NCBI GenBank assembly: GCA_035420085.1
Contig: DAOLUH010000027.1
Coordinates: 1 to 64,000 of the forward strand
DNA: 64,000 nt
Direction of reading: 5' to 3'
Origin: DSWT01 sp035420085
GTDB taxonomy: Bacteria; Chloroflexota; Anaerolineae; B4-G1; SLSP01
Shown: piece after piece, positions 56,401-64,000 of the stretch
How the letters are laid out: every line of letters begins with the position of its first letter
Position numbering within the stretch: position 1 is the stretch's first letter
Notes under the pieces: model-generated
The model's database searches: none
Seen by the model: only the letters and a program-made list of their open reading frames with translations
Told to the model about the DNA's origin: nothing
Made by a program: the position numbers and the translations under genes

Positions 56401-59277
56401 CTCGACGTGAGCCTGGAATGGGATGCCCGCAACGATGGCACGTTCCTGACGGATCTGCAAGCTGCCATTCGCCGCTCCTCTGAGGTGCTGTACGACGTGA
56501 GCGACGGGCAGATCGCCATTGGTGAAGTGCGTGTCCATCACGCCAAAGCGCAGTGGCTCAGCGCCGACGTGGTGATGTACGCGCAAAACGGCATCCGTCC
56601 GCGCGCCAGCATGGGCGGCGTGACCGCGGAACTGCGCGACGATGTGGGGGTGAGCGGCGTCATCACCAACGCCTACGGGCCGGGGCAGATCCGTATGGGG
56701 CCAAACTGGGATCCCTTCGGGCAAGACCTGGCCGAGTTGAGCGCCAACTGGCAGCGCGCATTCGCCCACGAATTGGCGCACTACCTGCTATACCTGCCGG
56801 ACAACTACATCGGCGTCAGCGCAACGGGGTTGCCCATCTCCACCGACTGCCAGGGCAGCTTCATGACCAGCACCTACGACGACGCCTACAGCGAGTTTCT
56901 CACGCGCACAGGATGGGTCGGTCAGTGTCTGGATACGGTGGCGGCGAAATTGCTGGATCGCACGGATTGGGAGACGGTGCGCAAGTTCTACGGGATGTTG
57001 CTGGAGCCTGCGACGACCAACACCGGCCCCAGTTTGCTGCCGCTCAACGTGACGCAGATGCGCCAGCAAACCCCGGCGACGTCGGCTGTGAGCTTTGCGC
57101 CGGCTTTCTTCGATCTGCGCAAACCCACGGGCGAGCTGTTCGCCGTGTCACGCGCGCAGGGCTATCTCTTCAAGACCGGCGGGACAAGCGATCTCACCGA
57201 TGACAGTGTGATCGCGTTGGGCGCGACGGTGGGCGGCGGCGACCGCATCAAGGTGCGCGGCGCGGCGGCGGGCGATCGGCTGTGTGTCTTCGGGCCATAC
57301 AACGAGACGACGCAATCCGCTGCCATGGGCTGTCTGCCATCGCTGCAAGCCGGCCAGCAATCTGTGCCTATGACGATGGCGGACAACTGGCAGCCGGTGA
57401 TCATCGTCAACGCCGTCACCTCGGAGACGTGGGCGATCACGGCGACGCTCAAGGCGGCGGTCAGCAGCCTCAACGTGCAGCTCTACCCGGCCTACGGCGC
57501 TGTGACCGACACGCAAACTGTCCTCGCGCCTTGGAAGGCGATGACGGTGAAGCCCGGCAACCCGCTGCTCTACACCGCGCAGATGACGCTGGATGATCCC
57601 TCGTTCGAGGGCCTCGTGCGCGTGTGGGTTCCCGGCCAGGAAGGCCAGCGCGAGGCGTTGACGCAATTCTTCCTCAGCCCGCCGTGGGGGCCGAATAATG
57701 CAGGCACTGGATTTAACGCTGACATGCGCGCCTGGGGCGCTAATGCTCGCCAGTTAGGCGCGCCGGTGGCCTCCGGCGATGGGCAGGTGACAATCTTCAA
57801 CACCGATAACTTTTTCGCCGAGGCCGGGACAACATCGCTGCAGGCGCTCACCGAGTTGCCGAGTTTCCCGCTGTGGCTCACGCCGGTGGGGAAGGGCTAC
57901 CGGTTTGTCTCCAGTGTAGACACACCCCGCGCGCTCATGTTCAACTACCACCAGCGCGATGTGCCGGAGGGATACGAACATACCATTCACATTTACTTCC
58001 AACCGGAGGGTAGCAGCGCGTGGCAGCGTCTCTCGACGGCGCTGGATACGAGCCACAATCAGGCCACCACGCAGATGCTGGGCAACGGCGAGGGCATCTA
58101 CGCGCTGGCTTCGACTCTGGATGTGCCACTTACCGGCGCCGGGTGGAATCTCTTCGGCTATCTCAACCTGCCCCGGCGCATTGTGACCGAGGCGCTGGTC
58201 TCCATCACCGGCTATTACTCACAGGTCGCCACTTACGACCCTGCGGCGGCAGCGCAATGGCGCATCTACGATGTCGCCGTCACGACCGAGCACCCGCAGT
58301 ATGCCGGGCTGGTGAACGATCTTACATACCTGGAGTCGCCGTTCGGCTACTGGCTTTACGCCACGGAGAACATCACGCTCTTCCTGAAAGTCCCGGCGCC
58401 GGGCGAGCTGACTCCTTACGCGACACTGACGCCCGGCCTGCCTCCGGCAACGTTCTACGGCCCGGTGCGCGCCACAGCGACGTTCACGCCAGCGGCGGGG
58501 ATGCTGGTTACCGCGACGGTCAACGGCGTAGTGTGTGGGCGCGGCGTAGTAGTGGAGTGGGCCGGCGGGCCAGCGTACCGGATTATGGTGGCTTCTGATA
58601 CCGGGGACAACTGCGGCGTGAGTGGGCGCGGGGTGCAGTTTGCAGTGGGCGGATACGTCTACCCGCAGATGGCGGAATGGCAGAATTTCCGCGCCTGGTA
58701 TCTCCCATTGGAGGCGAGCACACTGCAATACGTGCTGGAGATCGCGCGAACGGGGAATGGCAACGGCATCGTCACGCCAACGGTGGGATTGCACACATAC
58801 AATGAAGGAACCGTTGTGGCGTTGGCAGCGACGGCTGCTCCTGATTCGACGTTTGATGGCTGGAGCGGGGACGCCGATTGCGCCGATGGCAGTGTCACGA
58901 TGACCGCGAGCAAGGCCTGCACGGCCACATTCACGCTCAAAACGTATGTGATCACACCGACATGGGGAACCGGTGGGAGCATCACACCGGGCACGCCGCA
59001 GACGGTGACGCATGGCGACGACATCACCTTCACCGTCGCGGCGGATGAGGGTTACTACATTATTGACGTGTACGTGGATGGCAAGCCCCTAGACCCCGAA
59101 CAAACCTTCATTTTCCAAACCAGCGTCTTCACCTACACCTTCCAGAATGTCAGCGCGAACCACACCATCCACGCCGAATTTGCGGCCATGCCACCTGCCC
59201 AGTATTTTATCTACTTGCCGGCCGTGCTGCGCGCGTCTGCGCCAGCCCAGTCTCTAAACCAATTGCGCGGGCGGTAG
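53434..59277 (+). CDS. Giant secreted FG-GAP/VCBS-repeat protein with HExxH motif and C-terminal B-repeats
   Basis: A 1947-residue exported protein. A hydrophobic signal segment (about 22-44, FAWPLFIAAALLVLIFLNVSTALA) precedes a long array (about 45-740) of FG-GAP/VCBS-type repeats, each with DxDGDGxxD calcium loops such as GDLDGDGDLDLV, forming beta-propellers. Later parts are Ig-like or jelly-roll (about 750-1000). HELAHYLLYLPDNY near residue 1112 is an HExxH zinc site in a sequence likely to be a secreted metalloprotease. The C-terminus has InlB-type beta repeats (GSITPGTPQTVTHGDDITFTV, about 1770-1925) and ends in FIYLPAVLR and a short tail. AAAGGAG precedes the start. No sortase motif. 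Large size and adhesion-like repeats suggest surface binding. Confidence 0.85.
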   Translation: MMCENCWLDHSRYGARSVRFAWPLFIAAALLVLIFLNVSTALAGTPGFAQPSPFGLGDTMSGAVAAGDMDGDGDLDLITADTGSNGHLLYLNNARAGFAVKRIVGMAPGDASCVAVGDLDGDGDLDVVFGSKDEAAQVYVNDGKGNFTPGASLGDDGNNYTSVAIGDLDGDGDFDLVFGGMAGEVVVYVNDGSAQFSADASWDEPGNVITRVVLGYFDDNDTLDIVTGVSTGSNAIYLNEDSLSFSDAHFFGPEDPTTKGLAVADFDDNERLDLVVGNFDAPSVLYMNFDGVDFTLTHTFAITSVVSVATGDLDGDGVVDVAFGREAQFNLAYFNDGEENFAVSRTFGQRSNMTTDITMADLNGDGALDLVVVTGGEQDMVYLNNGAGGSTVGRNVGPGNDPTESIAVADFDGDGLLDLLVGNVGAPTQVYLNDKSNPAKGLALHYATPVASTRAVIVADFDGDGDLDFAAGNAGQPNVIYFNDSAGHFPTTRTFGTLTGQTTALAVGDLDGDGDLDLVEGNQKELNRVYLNSGAGIFSLAYTFGNAEEYTFALALGDLDNDGDLDLVEGNYNGQNLLYDNDGAGHFDDTTAQIFGPDSDWTNSVALGDLDADGNLDIVVGNEGQQNMIYFNLGAGGGDQRPFGPGADWTYDIVVQDLDGDSDLDIVVANRYEQNAVYLNDGLGLFNWSTPASTFGTGEDQTTCVAVGDLDNDGIPDFAAGNAGEQNVIYVNNLRWPQSLINTPPTMGIQHPGRTPVATGYASSEILANIIPITYTLYDWEADPVARVQAYFSLNGGGSWLPAVAAAGTVTTNLSASRWPTGTQHVYLWDAPNSKFYGRSDNVIFRIVAYADVRPRPYSVPGPYQLPYTSAETPPFRVRGNQIRVLQGAQPMAGAQVFHFLAGDLRADPFTNSAGQPYVTDAQGYLQGRGALQLGDRLVAIAPISATQDYTLYYASAAPTLTGLDAHVVTTLGMQTLQVSATHPLLLFNLDVSLEWDARNDGTFLTDLQAAIRRSSEVLYDVSDGQIAIGEVRVHHAKAQWLSADVVMYAQNGIRPRASMGGVTAELRDDVGVSGVITNAYGPGQIRMGPNWDPFGQDLAELSANWQRAFAHELAHYLLYLPDNYIGVSATGLPISTDCQGSFMTSTYDDAYSEFLTRTGWVGQCLDTVAAKLLDRTDWETVRKFYGMLLEPATTNTGPSLLPLNVTQMRQQTPATSAVSFAPAFFDLRKPTGELFAVSRAQGYLFKTGGTSDLTDDSVIALGATVGGGDRIKVRGAAAGDRLCVFGPYNETTQSAAMGCLPSLQAGQQSVPMTMADNWQPVIIVNAVTSETWAITATLKAAVSSLNVQLYPAYGAVTDTQTVLAPWKAMTVKPGNPLLYTAQMTLDDPSFEGLVRVWVPGQEGQREALTQFFLSPPWGPNNAGTGFNADMRAWGANARQLGAPVASGDGQVTIFNTDNFFAEAGTTSLQALTELPSFPLWLTPVGKGYRFVSSVDTPRALMFNYHQRDVPEGYEHTIHIYFQPEGSSAWQRLSTALDTSHNQATTQMLGNGEGIYALASTLDVPLTGAGWNLFGYLNLPRRIVTEALVSITGYYSQVATYDPAAAAQWRIYDVAVTTEHPQYAGLVNDLTYLESPFGYWLYATENITLFLKVPAPGELTPYATLTPGLPPATFYGPVRATATFTPAAGMLVTATVNGVVCGRGVVVEWAGGPAYRIMVASDTGDNCGVSGRGVQFAVGGYVYPQMAEWQNFRAWYLPLEASTLQYVLEIARTGNGNGIVTPTVGLHTYNEGTVVALAATAAPDSTFDGWSGDADCADGSVTMTASKACTATFTLKTYVITPTWGTGGSITPGTPQTVTHGDDITFTVAADEGYYIIDVYVDGKPLDPEQTFIFQTSVFTYTFQNVSANHTIHAEFAAMPPAQYFIYLPAVLRASAPAQSLNQLRGR

Positions 59278-59301
59278 ACGATAAAGACCTGATGCAAGAC
59301 T

Positions 59302-59347
59302 GGCTGAAGCCCGGTGTATACGTGTACACTCTGGCTTCAGCCGGTTT
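59302..59347 (+). terminator. Hairpin terminator after the FG-GAP gene
   Basis: GGCTGAAGCC and GGCTTCAGCC (59302-59311 and 59333-59342) form a 10-bp stem, with an inner GTGTA/TACAC stem in the loop, followed by GGTTTT. It lies between this gene and the convergent cyclase gene. Confidence 0.75.
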
Positions 59348-59388
59348 TCCTTGGCGCTCTGGATGTCCAGATTCATTGTAACATTTCA

Positions 59389-62300
59389 TCATGCGCCGGT
59401 CTTTTTTGTGTCGCGTTGCGTTTGCCACGCCTCCAGCAACGCCCGGTTGAACGGCACGTTCTCCAAAAATTGTCGGCGGATGGCTTCATCCTGGATTTGT
59501 CCGGCGCGCTGCTGCAAGAGCGCGTACCCTGCTTCCAGAACATCGCGGGCGCGTTGCTCATCCTTCAGCCTGGTGCTGGCGGCTTCTAAGACCCGGTAGC
59601 AACTCAGATAGACCAACACCGGGAATTCGATGCCGTCGGGGCTGTTCTCGGCCAACCAGGCGAGAATTTCCTCAGCGTAGGCTTGCGCACTTTTTGCTTC
59701 GTCTATCGCCAACGCTACACGCGCCAGCCCAGCTAGGTCGTCCATCGCCAATGCATTTTGTTCCAATTCTTTCCGGCGCTGTAGCGCCTTCTGGAACGTT
59801 GTTGTAGCTTCAACATAATTTCCCAATCTCTCCCATATCAATCCCAGGTGATTGAGAACATAGCCTTCACTTCGCCGGTCACCGATTTGCCGTTGAATTT
59901 GCAACGCCATTTCGCCGTACGCCAGGGCTTGTTCGTCACCCCCTAGGACGTATGCCGTTAGGCTGAGTGTATCCAAACTAAGCGCCTCGCGTAGACGATT
60001 GCCGATCTCGCGGAAGATGGTGAGCGCCGCTTGATGCTGCTGCTGTGCTTGCGCATAGTCACCCATATCGAAGTAGTTGTTACCCAGACTGCCTAACACC
60101 GCCGCTTCTGCAATTTGCCAACCAATCACGCGAGCCGTCGTGAGCGCTTCTTGATAAGCGACTTGTGCAGCCATATAGCGACCAGATGTGGCATAAATAA
60201 TCCCAAACATGATTTGGCAGTCGATTTCCCCACGCCGGTATCCTATAACTTGATACAGGGGTAGCGCCTGCTGATAATGTTGCTCGGCTGCGGGATAGCT
60301 TCCCTGTTCGTAATAGGCAGTAGCTATGTCAAATAGGCTGCGTGCTTCTTGTAGCCGATCTCCAGTCGTGCGCGCCAGAGCCAATGCCTCTTGCAGTCGG
60401 GCGCGGGATTCATCGTATCGTCCCTGTTGCCACAAAAGCCTTCCCCATTCATGGTAGCTGCGCGTTTGGGCAGTGAGATCATCGGCAGCTTGAGCGTGCG
60501 CGAGGGCCGTCTGCGCCGCCGCGAGCGCCGTGGGGTAGTCGCCGGTGAAGCGTGCGTAGTTGGCTTCTCGCAGGGCAACGTCCGCTTGCCGCCGGGGATC
60601 GCCCAGGTGCGCGGCCAGCGTTTGCAACGCGCGCACATCCTGCGCCTGGGGTTCCCGGTTGCCCATCACGTCGTAGACTCCTTCACGGCCCAGGAGCAGC
60701 CTGTAGCGTGTCTCCGTCTCGGTCTTCGGCGTCAGATCGAGCGCGCGGCTGAAGTAACGCAGCGCGCCCTCGTTGGCGTACTGCTTCGCAGCCTGCTCGC
60801 CCGCCAGCCCCGCGTAAATGCATTCTCGCTCCGGTCGCTCGGCGCTGCGCCAGTGGTGCGCCAGCACCGGGTAGTGTACCGCCAGCGCCGATTCGAGCGT
60901 GAGCGCCGCCAATGGCTGCCCTGCCCCGTAAGCCTGCTCGTACCACGTCCCCACGGCGGCGTGAAGCTGCTGCCGCTGCGTGAAGAGCAACGTGTCGTAG
61001 GCCACTTCCTGCGTGGTGTTGTGCTTGAAGATGTAGACGGGGTCTGCTTCCAGCGCAGTTTCCACGCGCACGAAATCTCGCTCACCCATCACCTCGATTT
61101 GTTCGCGCAGTATGTCGCGCGCGAGGCTGGCCGGATGGACAGCGTGCAGCGCGTTCAGGTGAAAGGTGCGCCCGATGACGCTGGCGACCTTGAGCGTGAG
61201 CTTGTGCGCTTCGGGCAGGCGATCCATACGCGAGAGCACCGTCCCATGCACCGAGTCGGGGATGTCCAATGCGACGGCGTTCAGGGGCGGGTTGTCCACC
61301 ATCTGCCAGTGACCTTCCACTTTGACCAAGCAATTGGCGTCGAGCAGGGCGTCGAAGGCCGGGTCGGAGAGCCGCCACTTGTCTTTGGCTTCATTGTAAA
61401 CGAGATACCCGGCCTCGCGTAGCGCGTCCACCAATTCCTCGGTGAAAAACGGGTTGCCCTGCGCCTGGGCAAAGATCAGGTCGAGCGCAAGTTGCCCCAC
61501 GTCGCCGCTTAACCGATTGCGCACCAGCGCCGCCACGCCCTCCGCGGATAGATCGCCCAACAGTAGATGGTGATGCGCCGGGAGTGCATCCAGTTCCGGC
61601 AGGATGCGCTGGTCTTCCAACGGTGGGCGTTGCACCAGCAGCACCGCCGCCGGGCTGCGATAGAGCGCGCGCGCCACAGCGACCGTCAGCGCGGCGGAAG
61701 CCTCGTCCATCCAGTGAACGTCCTCTAACACGAGCAACAAGGGCTGCCGCGCGGCCCAGATCTGTGCGATCTCGGCGACGAACGCGAAGAGCGCCTGTTG
61801 GCGCGTCTTTGGATCGAGTGTGGCGGTCATATCGTTGTCGGGCAAAGACAGGCCGAGCAGTTCGCCCAGGAGCGGAAGCCGCACTTCCCAGGCCGGGTTC
61901 ATCGCTGCAAGCTGCGCTTTGAGTTGTGCGACCTGCGCCTCTTCGGCCAGGTCCGCGAGGCCGAGCAGTGTCAACAGCAGTTGCCGCCACGGGACGTAGG
62001 CCGCTCCCTGGCTGATGCTCTGGCACAGCCCCGTCGCCACCTGCCAGCCGGATGCGGCGACCTGTTCAGCGAAAACTGCCGCCAGATGGCTCTTGCCCAC
62101 CCCGGCCGGCCCTTCGAGGCGCAAAATCTGCCCCGGCGCGCGCAGCAGATCGTGCATCGCGGCGAGGAAGTCCTCGCGGCCCACCAGCGGCGTATTGAAG
62201 AGCGCGCTCAAACGCGCCTTCTGTCGGCCAACGACGGCGGAGACGGGCAGCGGCTCGGCGCGCCCCTTTACCTGGATCGGCCCCAGATATTCGTACTGGT

Positions 62301-63534
62301 AGGTGCGCGCGGTGGCGTCTGCCACGTGCTGGTTGACGAGCGCCTGGCCCGGCGCGGCCTTGCCCATCAGCCGCGCCGCCATATTCACCTCGTCGCCCAT
62401 CACCGTGTAGATGCAGCGCAAGCGCCCGCCGCAGGCCCCGGCCCAGACCAAACCCTGGCTCACGCCGATCTGCGGCGACGCGATGAAGGCCAGTTCCGGG
62501 GGCAATGCGCGCAGCTCCAGCGCGGCGGCCACGGCGCGGGCATCGTCGTCATCGTGGGCCACCGGCGCGCCGAAGACCGCCAGCAGATTGCTGCCCTTGT
62601 CGCCGATGGTAAGCTGGCGCATATACCCACCGTAGCGGTCGAGAATCCCCTGCACCCAGCGGATGAAGGCGTCGAGTTTGGGGCCGGCCTCATCGTCGCT
62701 GTCGTAGTGGATGCCGCTGAATTTGAGGAAGAGCGAGACGGCGGGGCGCAGTTCGGCCAGGTAGGTCGCGCCGCTGTGCAATCGCTCGTAGACCGGCGCG
62801 GCGAGCCAGGGACGCAGTTGTTCCGGCGTCAGCGCGTCCACCGGAAGCGCCGGCCACGGACGCTCCGGCGCGGGGCGGTTCAGCCCAAGCACGCGGGCGA
62901 AGGGACGCCCGGTCTCCTCCTCGTGACGCCACTCGGCGATAACGAGCGCATCGCCGAGCGCCTCGACCACTTCCGCGCTGACCATCACATCGCCTTTCTC
63001 GGCCTGGTGCTCGCCGGCGGCCATGCGTTCCAATGTCGCGCCGGCCAGCGCCTCAAACACCTGATGTGCGGGATCGCCTACTAGAAAGCGGCGCGCCGGG
63101 CCGGCAGCCACGGCAATCTTGATGGAGAGCGTAATCTCCGTCCCGCCCGGCGTGACCACGCGCGCCATCCGGGCCATGATGTCTTGCATCGCCAACGCGC
63201 AAGCCACCGCGGACCCGACGGCGGTGGGTTCGGCCTGGTCGGCGTCGTCAATCCAGCAGGTGATAGAGTCGCCCGCAAAGCCGATGACGCTGCCGCGATG
63301 GGTGTGCAGTTCGCCGATGAGGGCTTCGTAGATGGGATTGAGGTAGTCCAGTACAACCTCCGCGCCGCGTTGGCGGCCCAGTTCCGCCGCCAACGCCGCC
63401 GTCAACGGTGTGAAGCCGGAGATGTCGGCGAAGAGCGCCGCGCCGCGCGTGCGATCCGGCAATGCGACGCCGTTCGCCAGGGCGTGGCGGCGGTCAAGCG
63501 GCAGATAGGGGAGCAGGATATTGATGTCTTGCAT
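59389..63534 (-). CDS. Large cytoplasmic cyclase-ATPase-TPR protein with two cyclase domains (soluble adenylyl cyclase-like)
   Basis: A 1381-residue protein. Cyclase domain one (about 25-225) has GAALFADISGFTPLTAALA (metal Asp) and IGFAGDSITCWI (second Asp). Cyclase domain two (about 260-460) has the matching IGDKGSNLLAVFGAPVAHDDD but the first metal Asp is replaced (SLFLKFSGIHY), so it is likely a regulatory partner. An ATPase (about 470-770) has Walker A LEGPAGVGKSHLAA and LLLVLEDVHWMDEASAAL, then TPRs (about 920-1350). The order C1-C2-ATPase-TPR is that of human soluble adenylyl cyclase ADCY10. Start chosen at ATG 63534 since AAGGAG lies 9 nt upstream. Confidence 0.88.
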   Translation of the reverse strand: MQDINILLPYLPLDRRHALANGVALPDRTRGAALFADISGFTPLTAALAAELGRQRGAEVVLDYLNPIYEALIGELHTHRGSVIGFAGDSITCWIDDADQAEPTAVGSAVACALAMQDIMARMARVVTPGGTEITLSIKIAVAAGPARRFLVGDPAHQVFEALAGATLERMAAGEHQAEKGDVMVSAEVVEALGDALVIAEWRHEEETGRPFARVLGLNRPAPERPWPALPVDALTPEQLRPWLAAPVYERLHSGATYLAELRPAVSLFLKFSGIHYDSDDEAGPKLDAFIRWVQGILDRYGGYMRQLTIGDKGSNLLAVFGAPVAHDDDDARAVAAALELRALPPELAFIASPQIGVSQGLVWAGACGGRLRCIYTVMGDEVNMAARLMGKAAPGQALVNQHVADATARTYQYEYLGPIQVKGRAEPLPVSAVVGRQKARLSALFNTPLVGREDFLAAMHDLLRAPGQILRLEGPAGVGKSHLAAVFAEQVAASGWQVATGLCQSISQGAAYVPWRQLLLTLLGLADLAEEAQVAQLKAQLAAMNPAWEVRLPLLGELLGLSLPDNDMTATLDPKTRQQALFAFVAEIAQIWAARQPLLLVLEDVHWMDEASAALTVAVARALYRSPAAVLLVQRPPLEDQRILPELDALPAHHHLLLGDLSAEGVAALVRNRLSGDVGQLALDLIFAQAQGNPFFTEELVDALREAGYLVYNEAKDKWRLSDPAFDALLDANCLVKVEGHWQMVDNPPLNAVALDIPDSVHGTVLSRMDRLPEAHKLTLKVASVIGRTFHLNALHAVHPASLARDILREQIEVMGERDFVRVETALEADPVYIFKHNTTQEVAYDTLLFTQRQQLHAAVGTWYEQAYGAGQPLAALTLESALAVHYPVLAHHWRSAERPERECIYAGLAGEQAAKQYANEGALRYFSRALDLTPKTETETRYRLLLGREGVYDVMGNREPQAQDVRALQTLAAHLGDPRRQADVALREANYARFTGDYPTALAAAQTALAHAQAADDLTAQTRSYHEWGRLLWQQGRYDESRARLQEALALARTTGDRLQEARSLFDIATAYYEQGSYPAAEQHYQQALPLYQVIGYRRGEIDCQIMFGIIYATSGRYMAAQVAYQEALTTARVIGWQIAEAAVLGSLGNNYFDMGDYAQAQQQHQAALTIFREIGNRLREALSLDTLSLTAYVLGGDEQALAYGEMALQIQRQIGDRRSEGYVLNHLGLIWERLGNYVEATTTFQKALQRRKELEQNALAMDDLAGLARVALAIDEAKSAQAYAEEILAWLAENSPDGIEFPVLVYLSCYRVLEAASTRLKDEQRARDVLEAGYALLQQRAGQIQDEAIRRQFLENVPFNRALLEAWQTQRDTKKTGA

Positions 63535-63639
63535 AGCTTTCATCTCCTTGTCCATCGAATCACCGATGAGACGAAATGCGTGATTGGTGTACACTACATA
63601 CACCGATTTCAGGGGAATTCAAGCGTGTGCCTCAACCGC

Positions 63640-63678
63640 GCGCCAGCGCCGCGGATACGGTTCCGGCGGCGCTGGCGC
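63640..63678. repeat. 13-bp GC-rich stem-loop
   Basis: GCGCCAGCGCCGC (63640-63652) and its complement (63666-63678) form a perfect stem around a 13-nt loop. It lies between the cyclase start and the partial gene's stop. There is no clear T-run, so a Rho-independent role is uncertain. Confidence 0.5.
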
Positions 63679-63705
63679 GACTGGTGTGGGAAGCGTGAAG
63701 TGGCT

Positions 63706-64000
63706 TCAGAATTGCGCGAAATCAAGCGTGACGTACGGAACGTCGTTCTCGATGCGCGCTTTGCGGTTCGCCATAAACCATCCCACCCACGAGTCGGTGT
63801 CGGCGGGATCGTAGTAAGTGCGGACCTCTGCGTACACGCCGATTTCCAGCAGCTTGAGGAAGTGCGGGAGCTGGCCGAGCCAGAAGGTGCTGACTGTGTT
63901 TTCGGCCCGGTAGCCTCGCAGGTAGCTCTGCAGAAAGCGCGCAGCGAAGGCTTCTTTATCCGCCCCCGGATAGAGCACCAGCATATCGAACACGCTCATC
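63706..64000 (-). CDS. Partial phosphotransferase-like protein (APH/choline-kinase fold C-terminus)
   Basis: The last 97 or so residues of a gene that begins beyond the window. The visible part (FLQSYLRGYRAENTVSTFWLGQLPHFLKLLEIGVY...) resembles the C-terminal helices of the aminoglycoside phosphotransferase/homoserine kinase II-type family ('FL.GY.......LPLFLKLRE..LY'). The catalytic HxDxxxxN and DFD motifs would lie outside the window, so activity cannot be judged. It is upstream of the cyclase gene on the same strand, separated by a stem-loop region. Confidence 0.45.
   Translation of the reverse strand, partial: MSVFDMLVLYPGADKEAFAARFLQSYLRGYRAENTVSTFWLGQLPHFLKLLEIGVYAEVRTYYDPADTDSWVGWFMANRKARIENDVPYVTLDFAQF

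Noticed and set aside
61798..63084. Long antisense frame over the cyclase gene
   Set aside because: High GC content keeps the frame open; the minus strand has cyclase and ATPase motifs.
1..64000. CRISPR arrays, prophage or insertion-sequence transposases
   Set aside because: No regular short repeat-spacer array, transposase or phage structural gene was found.

Overview
The window is a GC-rich, gene-dense chromosomal segment that most resembles the phylum Chloroflexota (Anaerolineae-like). That placement is inferred from gene content. The pointers are two very large cyclase-ATPase-TPR signalling proteins, secreted FG-GAP and beta-helix proteins ending in a YLPxxxR-type motif, a heptose/glycosyltransferase cluster without lipid A genes, and dispersed hairpin repeats. 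No plasmid, phage, rRNA or CRISPR feature was seen.

Layout. 1-1800: two small plus-strand genes separated by attC-like sites, possibly the end of an integron cassette cluster. 1821-10885: a minus-strand run of housekeeping genes (ftsY, prfB with a canonical programmed +1 frameshift, a zinc-ribbon protein, tilS, a deoxynucleoside kinase) ending in a LuxR-HTH/transmembrane/kelch regulator, then a remnant of a choloylglycine-hydrolase-like gene and a secreted beta-helix protein. 11159-18829: tRNA-Leu, an ECF sigma/anti-sigma pair, a lipoprotein polysaccharide deacetylase, an AAC(2')-I-like acetyltransferase, gyrA and a Schlafen-AlbA regulator. 18988-22391: a three-gene ABC-2 exporter operon. 22571-22860: 2.2 copies of a 130-bp repeat in the divergent promoter region of a cyclase/ATPase/TPR gene that looks leaderless. 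26335-33383: a membrane protein, an M24 peptidase, a lipid acyltransferase, tsaD, a glycosyltransferase and an M50 protease. 33513-37525: rplL, rplJ (with an attenuator), rplA, rplK, nusG, secE and four tRNAs (Trp, Thr, Tyr, Thr), all on the minus strand; rpoBC does not follow rplL. 37685-46252: a glycosidase-like gene and a divergent seven-gene operon with three GT4 enzymes, one GT87-like enzyme, and gmhB, hddA and hddC for GDP-heptose. 46375-53254: a PLD-family protein, a small protein, a dual-specificity phosphatase, a hybrid histidine kinase, a HerA-like ATPase and a Fic protein. 53434-59277: a giant FG-GAP/HExxH secreted protein. 59389-63534: a second cyclase protein with two cyclase domains, ordered as in soluble adenylyl cyclase. 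The window ends inside a phosphotransferase-like gene.

The main unexplained structure is a family of hairpins sharing the core CCCGAGACGGG with an invariant AGA/TCT triloop and compensating outer stems. It occurs at three distant intergenic sites (about 11.05, 22.6-22.85 and 46.3 kb) and in both orientations. Other non-coding structure includes perfect palindromes near 17.4 and 22.4 kb, a CACAGAG-type dispersed repeat at 43.3 and 52.0 kb, and a possible operator pair in front of the Fic gene.
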